Part shown: positions 45,936 to 56,755 of the stretch, one piece after another | Layout of the letters: each line of letters starts with the position of its first letter | How positions within the stretch are numbered: position 1 is the first letter of the stretch | Source of the DNA: Cryptomeria japonica | Lineage: Eukaryota; Streptophyta; Pinopsida; Cupressales; Cupressaceae | Reading direction: 5' to 3' | Assembly: GCF_030272615.1 (NCBI RefSeq) | Contig: NC_081413.1 | Coordinates: 182,106,951 to 182,164,950, forward strand | Length of the DNA stretch: 58,000 nt | Notes under the pieces: model-generated | The model's input: only the letters and a program-made list of their open reading frames with translations | Told to the model about the DNA's origin: nothing | The model's database searches: none | Program-made: the position numbers and the translations under genes

Positions 45936-46336
45936 CTAATGTGTAGGAGTGGCGCTCCTTGATCCAGCAAGTAGTGACAGATATCTCCATGATAGCACAG
46001 ATCCCTAGTTCCTCACAGGTTGCTTATAGACCTCAAGGGAACGTGGGTCGGCATGATGATTTGTTTTCCCCATTTTGAGTACAGGTAGAGATATGGAGGG
46101 AGAGAGAGTGGGCTCTATCAGAGGACCTTCAGCGAGCACAGCGTGATCTAGCAGTAGCTCAGGCCGAGGCTACCTCGTATCGCGCTATCCTTATGGATAG
46201 GGATCGTAGGAGTTCCTCTCGGAGCCATTCATGATCTATATCATGGTATATGCCTATGGGTCCACCTGCACGGCCGGATCAGGAGGGAGCATCTAGTCGT
46301 CACTCTCTGGCCACCAGCCCTAGGGATAGAAGATGA

Positions 46337-46930
46337 TTTTATGATGTAGGGTAGGTCATATTTTGGGTGTATAGGGACCTACCTTTGTATACTGATCCAC
46401 ATATATATATACACGCTTCTTTGTTTCAAACGTGTTATCTTTAATGCCTAAACAATGTGTATTGTGATTAAAGTTAATACATTTGGTAAGTGTACATGTA
46501 TGTTCCGAATTTAATTTCCATGTGATTGATTTCTCAATGCTCCATGATTAAATTGATACATGTGTGACTTAATTAAAATATTTGATCAAGTACTATATTG
46601 ATGATAAGGAAGAAAGTATGTATTAAGCCTATGAATCATATAACCAATGTGATTTAGTTTGAATTTAAACACAACATGACATGATTCAACTTAACACATA
46701 AAAACATTATATAATATGTCAACATAATGAAAATGTAAATCTTTTGTAATTTACATAAATGAATTCAAGACAAACCATAAAGTAAAGACACATGCTTGTC
46801 AGGAACGAAGCAATATAGATTTAAACAAAACATCATTTCATTCTATTTGCTCTAACCAAAGATATGTTAACATATTATCCAATTTTGAAGAAGTGAGAAA
46901 GGAAATAGATAAATGATAAGGAATGAGGCA
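46337..46930. other. Spacer between PMD gene and pol stop, tail to tail
   Basis: AT-rich, no ORF. The plus-strand PMD gene and the minus-strand polyprotein end here facing each other. Confidence 0.5.
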
Positions 46931-49900
46931 TTAAGCATAGTATCTACGCAAGTGCATAGCATTTATAGGGTCTTTAAGAGGCATACCATCTACATCTGCT
47001 ATTTTGTAAGCACCTGATCCATAATCTTCAATAACGATATACGGTCCAAGCCAATTAGGACTGAATTTTCCCTTTTCTTCAGGTAAGGCATTCACATTGC
47101 GCTGATTCTCATAGAGCACTAAGTCACCCACTGAGAAGGAACGTTGAATAACCTTATCATTATAGCTTCGTTGTAGAGTTTTGTGATACGCTTGAATATG
47201 CTCAAGAGCATTTATACGTTGTTCATCAAGCATCTCAAGCTATTGAAGTCTTTGTTCTCTATAGGAGTCATCATCTACTATACCTTTGAGAGAAACTCTA
47301 AGTGATGGAATCTCTAATTCTAAAGGCATAATAGCATCAGCACCATAAACAAGATTATAAGGAGTAGTTCCCGTGGCAATTTGTACACTCGTTCGGTAGG
47401 CCCAAAGAGCATAGATTAGCTGAGTACTCCAATCCTTACCATGCTTGTTCACGGTTTTGCGAAGAATTTGCTTGATTATTTTATTGGATGATTCGGCTTG
47501 ACCATTTGATTGAGGATAGTATGGTGTAGAAAATCGATGTTTAATATGATATTTTTCGAGGAATTGCTTCACGTCTTTATTCTTAAATGATGTCCCATTA
47601 TCAGATATTATAGTGGAAGGTATCCCAAATCGAGAAATAATGTTTTCTAGAAGAAATCGACAAATCACTTCGGCTATAGTGGAGCAAAGAGGAACAGCTT
47701 CTACCCACTTTGTAAAGTAATTTGTTGCAGTTATAATGAAAATATGTCCTTGAGATGAAGGAGGAGAGATTTTACCGATGAGATCCAACCCCCATGCAGA
47801 GAAAGGCTAAGAAGCTACCTGAGAACGGAGTTCTTGGGTAGGAGCATGAATCAAATTATTGTGTTGTTGACATTGATGACATTTCTTAACAAATGAAAAA
47901 GAATCCTACTGCATAGTTTGCCAATAATATCCCATATGAAGTAATCTTTGAACCAAGGATTTACCTCCAAAATTCCCCCCACAGGCACCTGAATGTGCCT
48001 CTTCAAGAGCAATAGGGATTTCTGATTTGTTAAGATAGCGAAGGAGAAGACCGTTATAACCCCTTCGGTAAAGAACATTAGAAAGAATGATATACCTAGC
48101 AGACAACTTATGAACTCTAGCCCTAGTGTTCCGATTAGCGGAATCAGGAAAGGTACCATCAGTCAAGTATCTTACGATATGTGAGTACCATTCATCTGAG
48201 TCTATGAAGTCGCAACATGTCACCAGGCTGGAATCATCTATAATAGTTGGAGAAGTAAGGTTGTGAATAACAAATTTAAGATCAACCACAGGGTCCTCTA
48301 AAGATACAAGAGAAGCCACACATGCCATTGCGTCTGCATGTCGATTATCTTTTCGAGGAACACGTTCTATGGTGTAAGAATCAAATTTTTGTAACAAAGA
48401 GATAGCAAGGTCTTTATATTGTGATAACTTGTCTTGTTTTGCTTGATACAGTCCTGTTACTTGTCTTATAATCAGTTGAGAATCTCCAAAAATATGTATG
48501 TGTTTTATATTCAGAGCTAAGGCTACCTTTATTGCTGCTATAAGAGCCTCATACTCAGCAATGTTATTGGTACATAGGAAATTGAGACAATAAGATAAGG
48601 GAATAGACTTCTTTGTAGGAGAAATCAGAACAACACCTGCCCCCCATCTCGTATGACACTTAGAGCCATCAAAATACAACTCCCAAGTTTCATCTTTCTC
48701 TGTACAAAGAATGAAGTCGTCAGGAAAAGACTCAGGGTTAGGGAACGAGAAAGGTGAAGGGGCTTCAGCTAGGTGATCAGTCAACGCTTGCCCTTTAATT
48801 GCTCTTTGTGAAACAAATTTAAGGTCAAATTTAGTTAACATCATAACCCACTTAGCTAGGCGTCCTGATAAATCAGTTTTAGAGAAAATATGCTTCAAAG
48901 GATCAAACTTTACCATGACGTGGACTTCTGAGTTTAAGAGATAATGTCTCAATTTCTGAGTCGCAAACACCAAGACCAAGCATTGTCTTTCTATCGCAGA
49001 ATATCGGGTCTCATAATCGAGTAAGGTATGACTTATATAATAAACTGGACACTCCTTACCATCTTTATCATGTTGTGCCAATAATGCTACAAGAGCATGA
49101 GAGGACGCAGCCATATAAAGAAGGAAGGGTTTAGAAGATTCAGCCAGTCGAAGGATAGGAGGATTAGCCAGATACATTTTTAAATCTTCAAATGCTTGCT
49201 GACAATCTTCATTCCATTGAAAAGTGATATTCTTTTTGAGAAGTTGAGTAAAAGGAAAAGTACGATCCACAAGTTGAGATACAAACCTACGAATAACTTG
49301 AATCTTTCCTTGTAAGCTTTTGAGTTGAGACACATTTCTAGGAGGTGGCATGTTGACAATAGCATCTATTTTCTTAGTATCCACCTCAATCCCATGATGC
49401 GAAACTATGAATCCTAATAGTTTTCCACTATCCACACCAAAAACACATTTTCAGGGATTCAAGCGCATGTGATATTTACGAATCCTTTCAAAGATTTGAT
49501 GAAGGATCTTAATATGATCTATGCAAAGAATGGATTTGGCTAAAACATCATCAACATAGTCTTCTAAAATCTTACGCATGTAATCATGAAAGATAAGGGT
49601 CATCGCTCGTTGATAAGTTGCACCGGCGTTTTTAAGTCCGAAAGGCATCATTATCCAACAAAATGTACCCCAAGGAGTGGTGAAAGCGGTTTTGAATTGA
49701 TCTTGAGGTTTAATGAAAATTTGATTGTATCCTAAAAAACCATCCATGAAGGATAACAAGGCATGTCCTGCCGTAGAATCAACTATCATGTCAATGTTTG
49801 GAAGAGGGAAATCATCTTTTAAAGAAGCCTTATTTAAATCTTGGAAATCGGTACACATTCTTATTTTATTATCTAGTTTAGCCACAGTGACAATATTTGA

Positions 49901-52492
49901 AATCCATGGGGAATAATCAATAGGGCGGATAAATCCAGCCTCCAATAACTTTTCAATCTCAGCCTTAACAAGCAGAGCCACCTTAGGATTCATTTTTTGA
50001 ATCTTTTGTTTCACGGGCTTAGCATCAAGGACTAAGACAATATTATGAGTAACAATCTTAGGATCTATACCAGGCATGTCAGAGTATGTCCAAGCAAAGA
50101 TCTCAGGGAATTCATGCAATAAATCTTCATATTGTTTCTCTTCCTCTTCATCCAAACATTTTCCAATTTTAATAACTTTTTCTTAATTGCAAGGATCCAT
50201 CTTAACATTAATGGTGTCACTTATGAGAAGATTACTTTGTTGAGGAGTATCCTTTAACTGAGGGAATTCTTTCACAATCTCATCATTATCAATCTCTTTT
50301 CCAAAATAGGCTTCAGTGTTCAAACAATAAGGGAGTCCCCTATTGTGATGATAACGAGGAAGAGTATCATATGCTCCTAAAAATTCAGCTAAAGCATCAT
50401 CGGTAGGGAAAACATCAAAAGAACAAGCACACGAAGGATCCTCATCAATGTACTCAGGGTGTTGCATTGATAGAGATGTAGAAATAGTATTAACACTAAT
50501 ACATGGTCTCTTAGAAGCTTTAGTATGCTTGCAAGGATTATAGCCAAGTCCAAGGGCATAATTGTGAAGATTATTCTCTAGAGGAACCTTTATCCCTTGT
50601 TCGTGAGCACCACAACCATTTCCATGATACCCATGCTTAGCAAAAATGTGAAAACCACGACCATAACGATCAGCCATTTCAGAAAGAGAAGGCGGTTTTT
50701 CATAAGACAAAGAATCAAACTCTTCAGAATTAGAGGTGTGAGGAGAAGAAGTTTGATTGAGGAGAAGAGGTGTGAGGAGAATCAAATTATTGCTCATAGG
50801 CTCAGGTAATGTTGATTGATTTTTAGCTTCTTCCTTCTTTTCAACTTTAAGCTCTCTAGAAGGAACCTTATATTCACCTACAAAGGTGGGATTAAAATCA
50901 AGGGATCCCCAATCGTCATCTGCGGTAACCTTCTCAGGATCAAAATCCTTCTTATGTGTAGTTTCAAGTCGAGAAGAGTCTTCTTCAGGAGCTCCAAACT
51001 CGTCCAAAGAATTTTGATCATTAGAGAGTGAGGATTCATCGATAGGTATCTTTTTTAAAGAGTCATCACTAGATGAGGATGGCTTAGAAGAACCCCCTTT
51101 GGAAGTAGATGTTTGTAAACAAGCTTGGAAATTAGTATCACCTATCAAGGTATATGTCTTATTGTTATAGATAAATTTAACTTGTCTGTGCAATGTAGAG
51201 GGGACAGCTTGCATACTGTGAATCCAAGGTCTCCCTAATAATAAGTTGTATGTTAGATTTCCCGACATAACATGGATAGGAGTAGGCAAAGTAACAGGCC
51301 CCACTGTGATGGGTAAGGTGATAGTACCTAATGAAGTTTTAGCCACATTATCAAAGCCTCGAATAGGACAAGAGTCCTGCTCAATTAGGGATGTATCCAC
51401 ATTCATCTTATGCAAAAGATTAATGCTACACACATTAAGACCAGAGCCATTATCTACTAGTGTTCATCTTATAGCAGTGTCTTTCATGATAACCACAATC
51501 ATCAAGGGATCATATTGATGTTGAATTTCACTAGTGGGCAACTCATCTTGGGTAAACACAATTTGAGCTTTAGGATTCATCACAGAGCTAACCAAAGATG
51601 CTATATTACTAGATGTATTCGGTGGAGGAACATTCAAATATTTCAAGGCATCTTGTAACATTCCATGATGAGTGGAAGAAGTTTGAATCAAATCCCAAAG
51701 GGATATCTTAGCAAGGGTAACTTTAAGTTGTTCTATGAGATCATATTCCTTGCTAAGAACTTGTGAAATACGTGGAGCTTGCGGAAGAATTGGTTGAGGA
51801 TTCGGAAGAGAAACTAGAATAACAGGAGGAGGACTAGCCTGCCTATTATTTTTGGTATGATAAGTATGGGCAACCACATGATAACTCTCTCTAGTTATTT
51901 GCTTGGCATAACTATAAGGACTTATAGGTTTTCTTCCGTGCACAATGATGATTGGTTTATTCGGAGTATGAAAGGAATCATGATCATACCCTCCCTGGAC
52001 AGTAAGGAGAGGTGATTTAGGAACTTGAAAGGTGGGAGAAGGATAAGCACCTTGGACTTCAAAGAGAGGCTTTTTATGCTCATTCAAGTTTATCATGTTA
52101 ACCAATTTAGAAGTCTTGTTCTTGTTTAAAGATTTCGATAAAGCCACAAAGTCATCAAGAGCATCATCCAACAAAGCATGATCATATCTATTAAAAGGTT
52201 TATCTTTTGACTCAAAAGGAGACATCTCCTCATAGAGGGGATTATTGAAAACAACCATGTTACTAGATTCAGTGGAAGAGTTGATAGGAATGTACCCTTG
52301 AGAGGACTCATTCAACTTATCTTTCTCATCACAACGAAATGGCATAGTAACAAGGTTTATGAGTTTTTGGTAAAATGAAGGTTTGGCATCTTTAGGGTTC
52401 AAAAACTCATCTAAAGCTTCATCTAATTCATCTTGGATATACTCATAATAATCATCATAAGCATGAACATTTTGTAAATAAAAGTCTGACAT
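46931..52492 (-). pseudogene. Tat polyprotein: protease, RT, RNase H, archaeal-type RNase H, integrase; no gag domain
   Basis: One frame of about 1854 codons from ATG at 52492 (MSDFYLQNVHAYDDYYEYIQ) to 46931, with no frameshift and only six nonsense codons: 51464 TGA, 50183 TAA, 49451 TGA, 47906 TAG, 47807 TAG, 47240 TAG. The first 250 residues match no gag I know. Then ISLWDLIQTSSTHHGMLQ and protease LVDNGSGLNVCSINLL, a G-patch-like segment (50584-50665), RT (FIRPIDYSPWISNIV, YVDD at 49547-49558), RNase H, a second RNase H (YFDGS, NIAEYEALI, GDSQLIIRQV, NRHADAMA), integrase zinc region (one His replaced: CGGNFGG), D-D-E core (GLDLIGKI, ISDNGTSF, NGQAESS) and a C-terminal GPYIVIEDYGSGAYKI. 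The dual RNase H is the Tat hallmark. Confidence 0.93.
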
Positions 52493-52682
52493 TTTGAAAT
52501 AAAAGTTGCATGAAATTTAAACACACAATGCAAAAAGGAACACTCTCTCTTTTTTTTTTGTTTTTTTCTTTGTTTTTTTTTTCTTAATGAAAATGAAATG
52601 AAAACACACTAAATCTAGACCTAGATCTAACAAATGCAATGCAAGAAGAAGCAACGATAGATTCATGACGGGTTCACCAAAA
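52493..52682 (-). other. Inner Tat leader with candidate PBS
   Basis: Only 190 bp separate the LTR end from the first ATG, so no room exists for a missing gag. TGGTGAACCCGTCATGAA (minus strand, 52679-52662), two or three bases after the LTR end, is the PBS candidate; I cannot assign its tRNA. A T-rich run lies at 52548-52583. Confidence 0.6.
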
Positions 52683-54341
52683 TGTGTGGGGGAAAAAGCG
52701 AGACTAGGTTAACATGCCCTAATCCTACCTCTTGTCACACATTACGGAATACGAAAGAGCCTAGAGGTATCACACAATTGGCTACTTCTTTTTTTGAAAG
52801 AGAGAGCCATGGGCTACCTATTAGGATTTCTATTCCTTCATTGTATTTGAAAGGTAAGATTATGCAAGTTCAATTCCTAACCCTAAAATGCAAGTATGAG
52901 CTAACAACAAGATTATAGAATTGAACTTAAACAATGGAAAGCTGTAAACAGAAGGATAAAACAAGAATACAAATGCGTACCCGGAGTCAAAATCTGAGTA
53001 GAAATGTTCAGGATGGGCGTGCAGGCGCCACTGTCCTGATTCTGCACCTGAAACTGCACCTGAAATTGCTATTTTGCACTCTGGAAAAGTATCTGAAATG
53101 CTGTCTGTCAGGAGGACCAGGGTGCCCAGTGCCTCTGTCGCAGGGACTAGGGCACCTAGCGCCCCTGTCCTGACAGGACCAGGGTGCCCCACACCCCTAT
53201 CCTGGTATTCTACTTTGCAATTTGGTGTGGGGTGCTGTCTCGACCTGCTTTTTCTGGATCTGCAACCTGCGACGTCGTCCGAGTCTCGAAACCTGCACTT
53301 ATATCTGAAAAAGGTGTTTGGGCGGCTATACAGGGTTTTACCTTAGTGAAACCCCCGCTTCAGTGATTTCCACCTCCACGAATAGCCAAGTTGTATTCTA
53401 AAAGTAATGTGTGTGTAGACCTTGTGTGTGTGCAAGATCTAAAATGCAAGTAAGCAAACTAGAGCAACCTAGAAAGTAAACCCTAATTGCTTGTAAATGA
53501 TAATGTAAATGCTCTAAATCAAGATGCAAAGTGATCTAAAGCATGAATAAATGAGATATTGAAGCTTATGCAAAGACATGAAAACAACATGAAATCATAC
53601 CCAACCCTCAAGGGAGGGGTACAAGCCAATCTTCAGTCAGTAATCTCCTATTGTTCTTCAATGTCTTCCAAGCCCTAAATGGATGAATGGAATTGATAAA
53701 TGCTTGATAGAGGGATGTTGAAAGTTGTTGAAGTCTTCAAAAATCTGCTCTTTCGCTGCATATGAGGTTCCTGAAAACAAAATTCCGATCCCTTCAAATG
53801 AAGAAAGAGAGCTCCTATGTATGAAACCCTAGGTCTTAATTCCAACTTTTGGCCGACCTAGAGATTGAATATCCCACCAATTTCTTGGGGTTAAGCTTTA
53901 TTTTATGATTGGACCGTGCTCCTAAAATTTCGGGAAAAATGTCCAAGACCGTGTGCACTCCGGGTGCCATGGTCCCAGCAACTTTTCACCAAATTTTCAG
54001 AGCCGTCAGATATGATGATTTTAGAGAGAATCCTGAAGTTACAGGTGATTTCGAGATGTTTTGACCCCCGAAATCAAGCCCCCAAGTTCAAAATAGGACT
54101 CAATTAGGGTTTTTGATTAGATGATGTATTGGAGGAATAACATGAAAAGGGGCACACTTTAACGAAAGGGCCCGACTTTATGATGTGGAGGATGATGAAA
54201 TAGGACCTTAGACCTAATTAATTTGATTAATTAAGTGCTAAAGGGGAAATGTAATGCAAAATACAACTGCGCCAAGGTGGGTGCTAAACTAGGTGTTAAA
54301 TTGTACTACTTTAGCAAGTACGTACAATTTATGACGTTACA
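52683..54341 (-). repeat. Inner Tat element 5' LTR
   Basis: 1659 bp, copy of 41701-43347, starting TGTAACGTCA on the minus strand. Confidence 0.92.
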
Positions 54342-54346
54342 AATTC
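54342..54346. repeat. TSD of inner Tat element (right)
   Basis: AATTC, identical to 41696-41700. Confidence 0.88.
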
Positions 54347-55818
54347 CTAACCCCAAAATGCAAATATGAACTAATAACAAGATTGCAGAATTGAACTTAA
54401 ACAATGGAAAGCTGCAAACATAAGGACAAGACAAGAATGCAGATGTGTACCCGGAGTCAAAATCTGAGTGAAAATGTTTGGGACGGGGGCATGGGCACCA
54501 CTGTCCTGATTCTGTTCCTGAAACTGCACCTGAAACTGCCACTTTGCAACCTAGAAAACTGTCAGAATTGCCAAAACTTGTTGTCTATTAGGAGGACCAG
54601 GGCGCCCAGCGCCCCTGTCCAAGGGACCAGGGCACCTAGTGCCCCTATCCTGGTAGGACCAGGGTGCCCCATGCCCCTGTCCTGGTCTTCTGCTCTGAAA
54701 CTTGGTGTATGGTTCAGTCTTCGTCTACTTCTTTCGAATCTGCAACTTGCGGTGTCGTCTGAATCCCAAAATCTACACTTATATCTGAAAAGGTGTTTGG
54801 GCAGCTATATAGGGTTTTTCCTTAATCAAACCCCCACTTTGGTGATTTCCACCTCCACGAATAGCCAAGTTGTATTGTAAAAGTAGTGTGTGTGCAGACC
54901 TTGTGTGTGTGCAAGATCTAAAATGCAAGTAAGCAAACTAGAGCAACCTATAAAGTAAACCCTAATTGCTTGTAAATGACAATGTCAATGCTCCAAATCA
55001 AGATGTAGAGTGATCTAAAGCATGAATACATATGATGTAAGAAAGCTTATGCAAAGACATGAAAACAACATGAAAGCATACCCAACCCCAAGGGGGGGGG
55101 ATACAAGCCAATCTTCAGTCGGTGATCCCTTATTGCTCTTCAATGCCTTCAAAGCCCTAAATGAATGAAATTGATGGATGCTTGATGGACGGATGTTTAG
55201 TGTTGCTGAAGTCTTCAAAGATCTGCTCTTTCATTGCATAGAACGTCTTGAAAATAAAATTCTGATCCTTTCTAATGAAGAAAGAGAGCTCTTATGTATG
55301 AAACCCTAGGTCTTAATTCCAACTTTTGGCCAACCTAGAGATTGAATATCCCGCCAATTTCTTGGGGTTAAGCTTTATTTTATGATTGAATCGTGCTCCT
55401 AAAATTTTGGGAAAAATGTCCGGGACCGTGTGCACTTCGGGTGCCATAGTCCCGGCAACTTTTCACCAAATTTTCAAGGCCATCGGATATGATGATTTTA
55501 GAGAGAATCCCGAAGTTACAGGTGATTTCGAGATGTTTTGACCCCCGAAATCAAGCCCCCAAGTTCAAAAGAAGGCCTAATTAGGGTTTTTGATTAGATG
55601 ATGTATTAGAAGAATAAAATGAAAAGGGGCACACTTTAATGAAAGGGCCCACCTTTATGATGTGGAGGATGATGAAATAGGACCTTAGACCTAATTAATT
55701 TGATTAATTAAGTGCTAAAGGGGAAATGCAATGCAAAATGCAAACTGTGCCAAGGCGGGTGCTAAACTAGGTGTGAAATTGTACTACTTTAGCAAGTGCG
55801 TACATTTATGATGCTACA
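54347..55818 (-). repeat. Outer Tat element 3' LTR, remaining part
   Basis: Starts at the equivalent of base 196 of the LTR and runs to the LTR end. With 41506-41700 it gives 1667 bp, the full LTR length. It differs from the inner LTRs more than they differ from each other. Confidence 0.9.
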
Positions 55819-56481
55819 TTTAGCCCCCACTTTAGTGGTCATATGAGTACTATGTGCATATGCAAGCTAAAGAATAGGAAAGTAAACATTATTTGAAAAA
55901 GGATATATCCATAAGTTCGTCGAACAAAGCCCCCAACGGTATCTGCAGTACACAGTTAGGAACCACACCCTACAAAACACACGTTAGATCACAAAATAAC
56001 CTAATGCTTACTAAGGAAAGTGATGAAATTTGTGAGTAGCTATATGCCCCCCCTGTTTCAGCTTGCTTATTAGGGAGGTGAAACAGGGTAGCATGTTTAC
56101 TTACAACAAATTGTGTGAACGATTATTGATGAGAGATGTTCACTACAAAGGCTTCATCAGAGCACATTTTGGAACATCAAGGGAGTAAGGGAACAAAAAT
56201 ACGATTCCTACGCAACAAACGGTTTGAAAATCGCATCTCCCAAACTCAAGTTATGATGAAATGAGTGATTTAGGGAAAATTAAGGTTTTGAAAGTAAAGG
56301 TAAAGGAATGAAAGTATATACCTTGAAAGTGACTATTGCATTTGTCACTTTGTTGATTCTGAGTATTGTTCATTGCAGTGGAGCCCACATAGCCATCATC
56401 ATGCCTTCATGACAACCGGAGCATCCCGCGAGGATTGAGATCATGCGACAGGCCGTGATTGACGACGAGCCACTAGACGAG

Positions 56482-56755
56482 GTGAGTTGACTGAACTTTG
56501 ACTTTCTGCATTTCTGTTGACTCTGATTTTCTGTGATCGAATGCAGGCCCTGGAATCTAACCCTGGGTCCCACCCAGGGTGCCATGGTCCCACCAGGGCA
56601 CCATGGTTCTTTCAGGGCGCCATGGTCCCCTCAGGGCGCCATGGTCCCAATCAGGACTTGGCAGGGGTAAACTTTTGATGTTCGTCAGTTTGCATATTTG
56701 GCATAGATGATTTTGATGATTCATTACTGATTACACTGATGTTTTTGTATTGCAG
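56482..56755 (+). other. Intron 1 of outer PMD gene (274 bp)
   Basis: Donor GACGAG|GTGAGT and acceptor GTATTGCAG|GG, both consensus. It is 60 bp longer than in the inner copy, mostly through a 19-bp tandem repeat. Confidence 0.75.
56575..56650. repeat. 19-bp tandem repeat, 4 units, inside the PMD intron
   Basis: Units of the form CAGGGCGCCATGGTCCCCT. The inner copy has one unit (from about 44099). The GCCATGGTCCC core also occurs in the LTRs (near 42972). Confidence 0.85.

Larger units (their letters stand above)
43970..46336 (+). pseudogene. Antisense plant mobile domain (PMD) gene with two introns, inner copy
   Basis: Plus strand, opposite to the element's pol. Exon 1 (43970-44008) reads MRQAVIDDEPLDE. 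Exon 2 (44223-45855) carries the PMD-like core: GLWSMILMPAIRFHPAMLMA, MERWDPNTCTFQLPVGEMTV and TLEDVYCILRLPIRG, then a 100-residue Asp/Glu run near 45510-45640. Exon 3 (45936-46336) reads EWRSLIQQVVTDISMIAQIP and ends in a short coiled coil and SPRDRR. Stops at about 44254 (TAG), 44277 (TGA), 44691 (TGA), 45069 (TAG) and near 45106, with three more in exon 3, show it is dead. Where the outer copy aligns it has CAG, TGG, CGA, CAG and GGA. PMD proteins (PF10536; MAIN and MAIL1 in Arabidopsis) are known in transposon-borne and host forms and act in silencing. That function is not shown here. Confidence 0.78.
41701..54341 (-). mobile_element. Complete Tat-lineage Gypsy element (inner), 12641 bp
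   Basis: Minus-strand element: 5' LTR 52683-54341, candidate PBS 52662-52679, polyprotein 52492-46931, antisense PMD gene (plus strand) 43970-46336, polypurine tract 43348-43362, 3' LTR 41701-43347, TSD AATTC. The extra archaeal-type RNase H after the ordinary RNase H marks the Tat lineage. The target was the LTR of another copy of the same family. The two LTRs look only a few percent apart by eye, so this is one of the youngest insertions here. Confidence 0.92.
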
